A stretch of DNA of 46,132 nucleotides, from positions 1 to 46,132 of the forward strand of contig JAPOUL010000164.1 in NCBI GenBank assembly GCA_026708685.1, written 5' to 3'. The stretch is from Bacteroidota bacterium (GTDB lineage: Bacteria; Bacteroidota; Rhodothermia; Rhodothermales; Bin80). The position numbers were made by a program, and so were the translations under genes. Of this stretch, positions 45,168 through 46,132 are shown piece by piece; within the stretch, counting starts at the first letter, position 1; each line of letters begins with the position of its first letter. Under the pieces are notes generated by a model that saw only the letters and a program-made list of their open reading frames with translations, made no database searches and was not told where the DNA came from.

Positions 45168-45565
45168 GAGTGTAAATAGTGATGAAAGTATCGTAGAATT
45201 CCTGCCCGCAGGAGCAAATCTTGTTGAGAAGAACTCATTTGTTCGGGCATATCTTCATGTGGTTCCCAAATCCAAAACCCATCTACTTCTTGTCCAACCC
45301 TTTCAAAACATCCTAAGCGTTCAAGTACACAGTATGTGCCTTCATGAACAAGACGTTGCTTTGAGGCCTTATCTAAGTCGGGCTCATATTCAAGTTCTAA
45401 TTCTTGGATACCAACCAGAAAAAGGATTCCTTCAAGATCATCCGCACATCCAAGAGTTATATCAAGCCACTCTGTGAGTTTGGGCCAGTCAGATGCAACT
45501 GCCACTGGATCTGGTTCAAAAATTTTCGCCACAACCATATAGATATTGAAAAGCATGCCAACCAT
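45164..45565 (-). CDS. hypothetical protein, 133 aa, first gene of the lysS unit
   Basis: I do not recognise a named family. The acidic protein has no signal peptide, with WPKLTEWLDITLGCADDLEGILFLVGIQELELE in its centre and a striking C-terminus FWIWEPHEDMPEQMSSSQQDLLLRAGILRYFHHYL, quoted only as landmarks (Trp-rich, then a helix). The texture and the ATGA overlap with the cyclophilin gene support a real, co-translated gene. AGGA lies eight bases before the ATG at 45565. The context (a lipoprotein isomerase and LysRS) gives no clear clue to its job. Confidence 0.75.
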   Translation of the reverse strand: MVGMLFNIYMVVAKIFEPDPVAVASDWPKLTEWLDITLGCADDLEGILFLVGIQELELEYEPDLDKASKQRLVHEGTYCVLERLGCFERVGQEVDGFWIWEPHEDMPEQMSSSQQDLLLRAGILRYFHHYLHS

Positions 45566-46132
45566 AGGAGAGTCCTATTGTTCCAACAATGCACAATGTA
45601 ACGACCTAATGAAGAATGAACATTTATTTTAACATCCACATGTAGAATATGATTGTTCATCAATTGAAACCGCCAAACTCAAATATGTTGAAATATACCA
45701 TGGTAATGACGATCATTGGATTGATTTTATGATCGTAGTAAAGGAGTAAATGGATAGTTGCGATGGCTGTACTCATTTAAAGTAAAGATCAAATAAAATA
45801 CTGTCATGCGGAGGTTGTGAGTGTGACAGGCACCAAAATATTTAGCAAATATACATCGTGAGCAATTTCTGAAGCTTCCGCCAACAGCGACGCGAAGATT
45901 CATACTTCAACGTATCTATAATCGTCTGAACTCTGCGAAGCCAAACGAAAAGAGGTGCTCGCGAAGATGAAGAGGTTAGACAATGGATATGGAGATCCAA
46001 CCATTTCTAACTATACTAGGGTTAGAATTGTGGGAAAAAGCATCTTCAATGCATTTATTGGGACACCCCCTTCCCCATTAATTTGCTACCAAACAACAGT
46101 TGTGGAAATACTGTCAACTTACTATCTGGGAA
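45566..46132. other. non-coding right end of the window
   Basis: No ORF, tRNA or clear repeat can be supported in these 567 bases apart from the small palindrome near 45580. The promoter of the minus-strand lysS unit should be in the first 150 bases. The last 300 bases have a slightly different, less AT-rich texture but no start-to-stop frame of credible length. Confidence 0.5.
45577..45590. repeat. inverted repeat before the lysS unit
   Basis: ATTGTT (45577-45582) and AACAAT (45585-45590) are exact reverse complements around CC. It lies 12-25 bases upstream of the first start codon of the minus-strand unit, in the presumed leader, so it could be an operator or an mRNA hairpin. It is short enough to be chance. 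Confidence 0.3.

Noticed and set aside
45842-46006. 54-codon open minus-strand frame rich in Arg and Leu near the right edge
   Set aside because: It has no start codon in a good context and no family match I can name. Its length is within chance for this stretch.
1-46132. CRISPR array, prophage or complete insertion sequence
   Set aside because: I saw no regularly spaced direct repeats, phage structural genes or paired terminal repeats. The only mobile-element sign is the partial tnpB at the left edge.

Overview
The window reads as a chromosomal segment of a double-membraned bacterium of the FCB / Bacteroidota group, most like the Rhodothermota-Balneolota side of it. This is inferred from gene content and layout, not from a database match. 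The outer membrane is implied by TamB, MlaC, a TolC-family channel and an OmpA protein with PKD domains. The MurE homologue has the DNPR motif of meso-diaminopimelate enzymes. The division cluster lacks murF, murB and ddl, and the F-type ATP synthase operon lacks the beta and epsilon genes. Many starts have pyrimidine-rich leaders without a clear Shine-Dalgarno sequence, as expected for Bacteroidota.

Left part (1-13.7 kb) is mixed. It opens with the 3' part of an IS200/IS605-type tnpB, followed by an unrecognised 174-aa gene, an AlkA-type DNA glycosylase and a small secreted protein closed by a strong terminator. A minus-strand pair follows (sialate O-acetylesterase then TamB), then a gene-poor kilobase. 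A minus-strand operon of a TolC-like channel, MlaC and a GT-A glycosyltransferase completes this part.

Middle part (13.7-22.5 kb) is a plus-strand run: a DUF721/DciA-like protein, an M23 (LytM) peptidase, a bactofilin, then atpZ-atpI-atpB-E-F-H-A-G. Most junctions overlap or are very short. Two serine tRNA genes (GCU and UGA anticodons) and a membrane-anchored SAM methyltransferase follow.

Right part (22.5-41 kb) is core metabolism and division: pyrG, then mraZ-rsmH-ftsL-ftsI-murE-mraY-murD-ftsW-murG-murC-ftsQ-ftsA-ftsZ, rpsT, and an ompA/PKD gene ending in a 14-bp terminator hairpin. The dcw cluster is preceded by three TGGGA boxes at 10-bp intervals, the classic MraZ operator. The cluster makes lipid II (MurE, MraY, MurD, MurG, MurC), polymerises and crosslinks septal wall (FtsW/FtsI) and builds the Z ring (FtsZ/FtsA/FtsQ/FtsL).

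The last 5 kb holds a headless C-terminal piece of a helicase-nuclease placed directly against the ompA terminator, then queG. A minus-strand operon (hypothetical protein, lipoprotein cyclophilin, lysS) converges on queG. The final 570 bases show no supportable gene.

I see no convincing undescribed system. The best leads are the decapitated helicase-nuclease, the cell-shape plus ATP-synthase gene train, the SD-less leader element shared by atpE and rpsT, and the tnpB 3' end with hairpins suited to an omega-RNA / right end.
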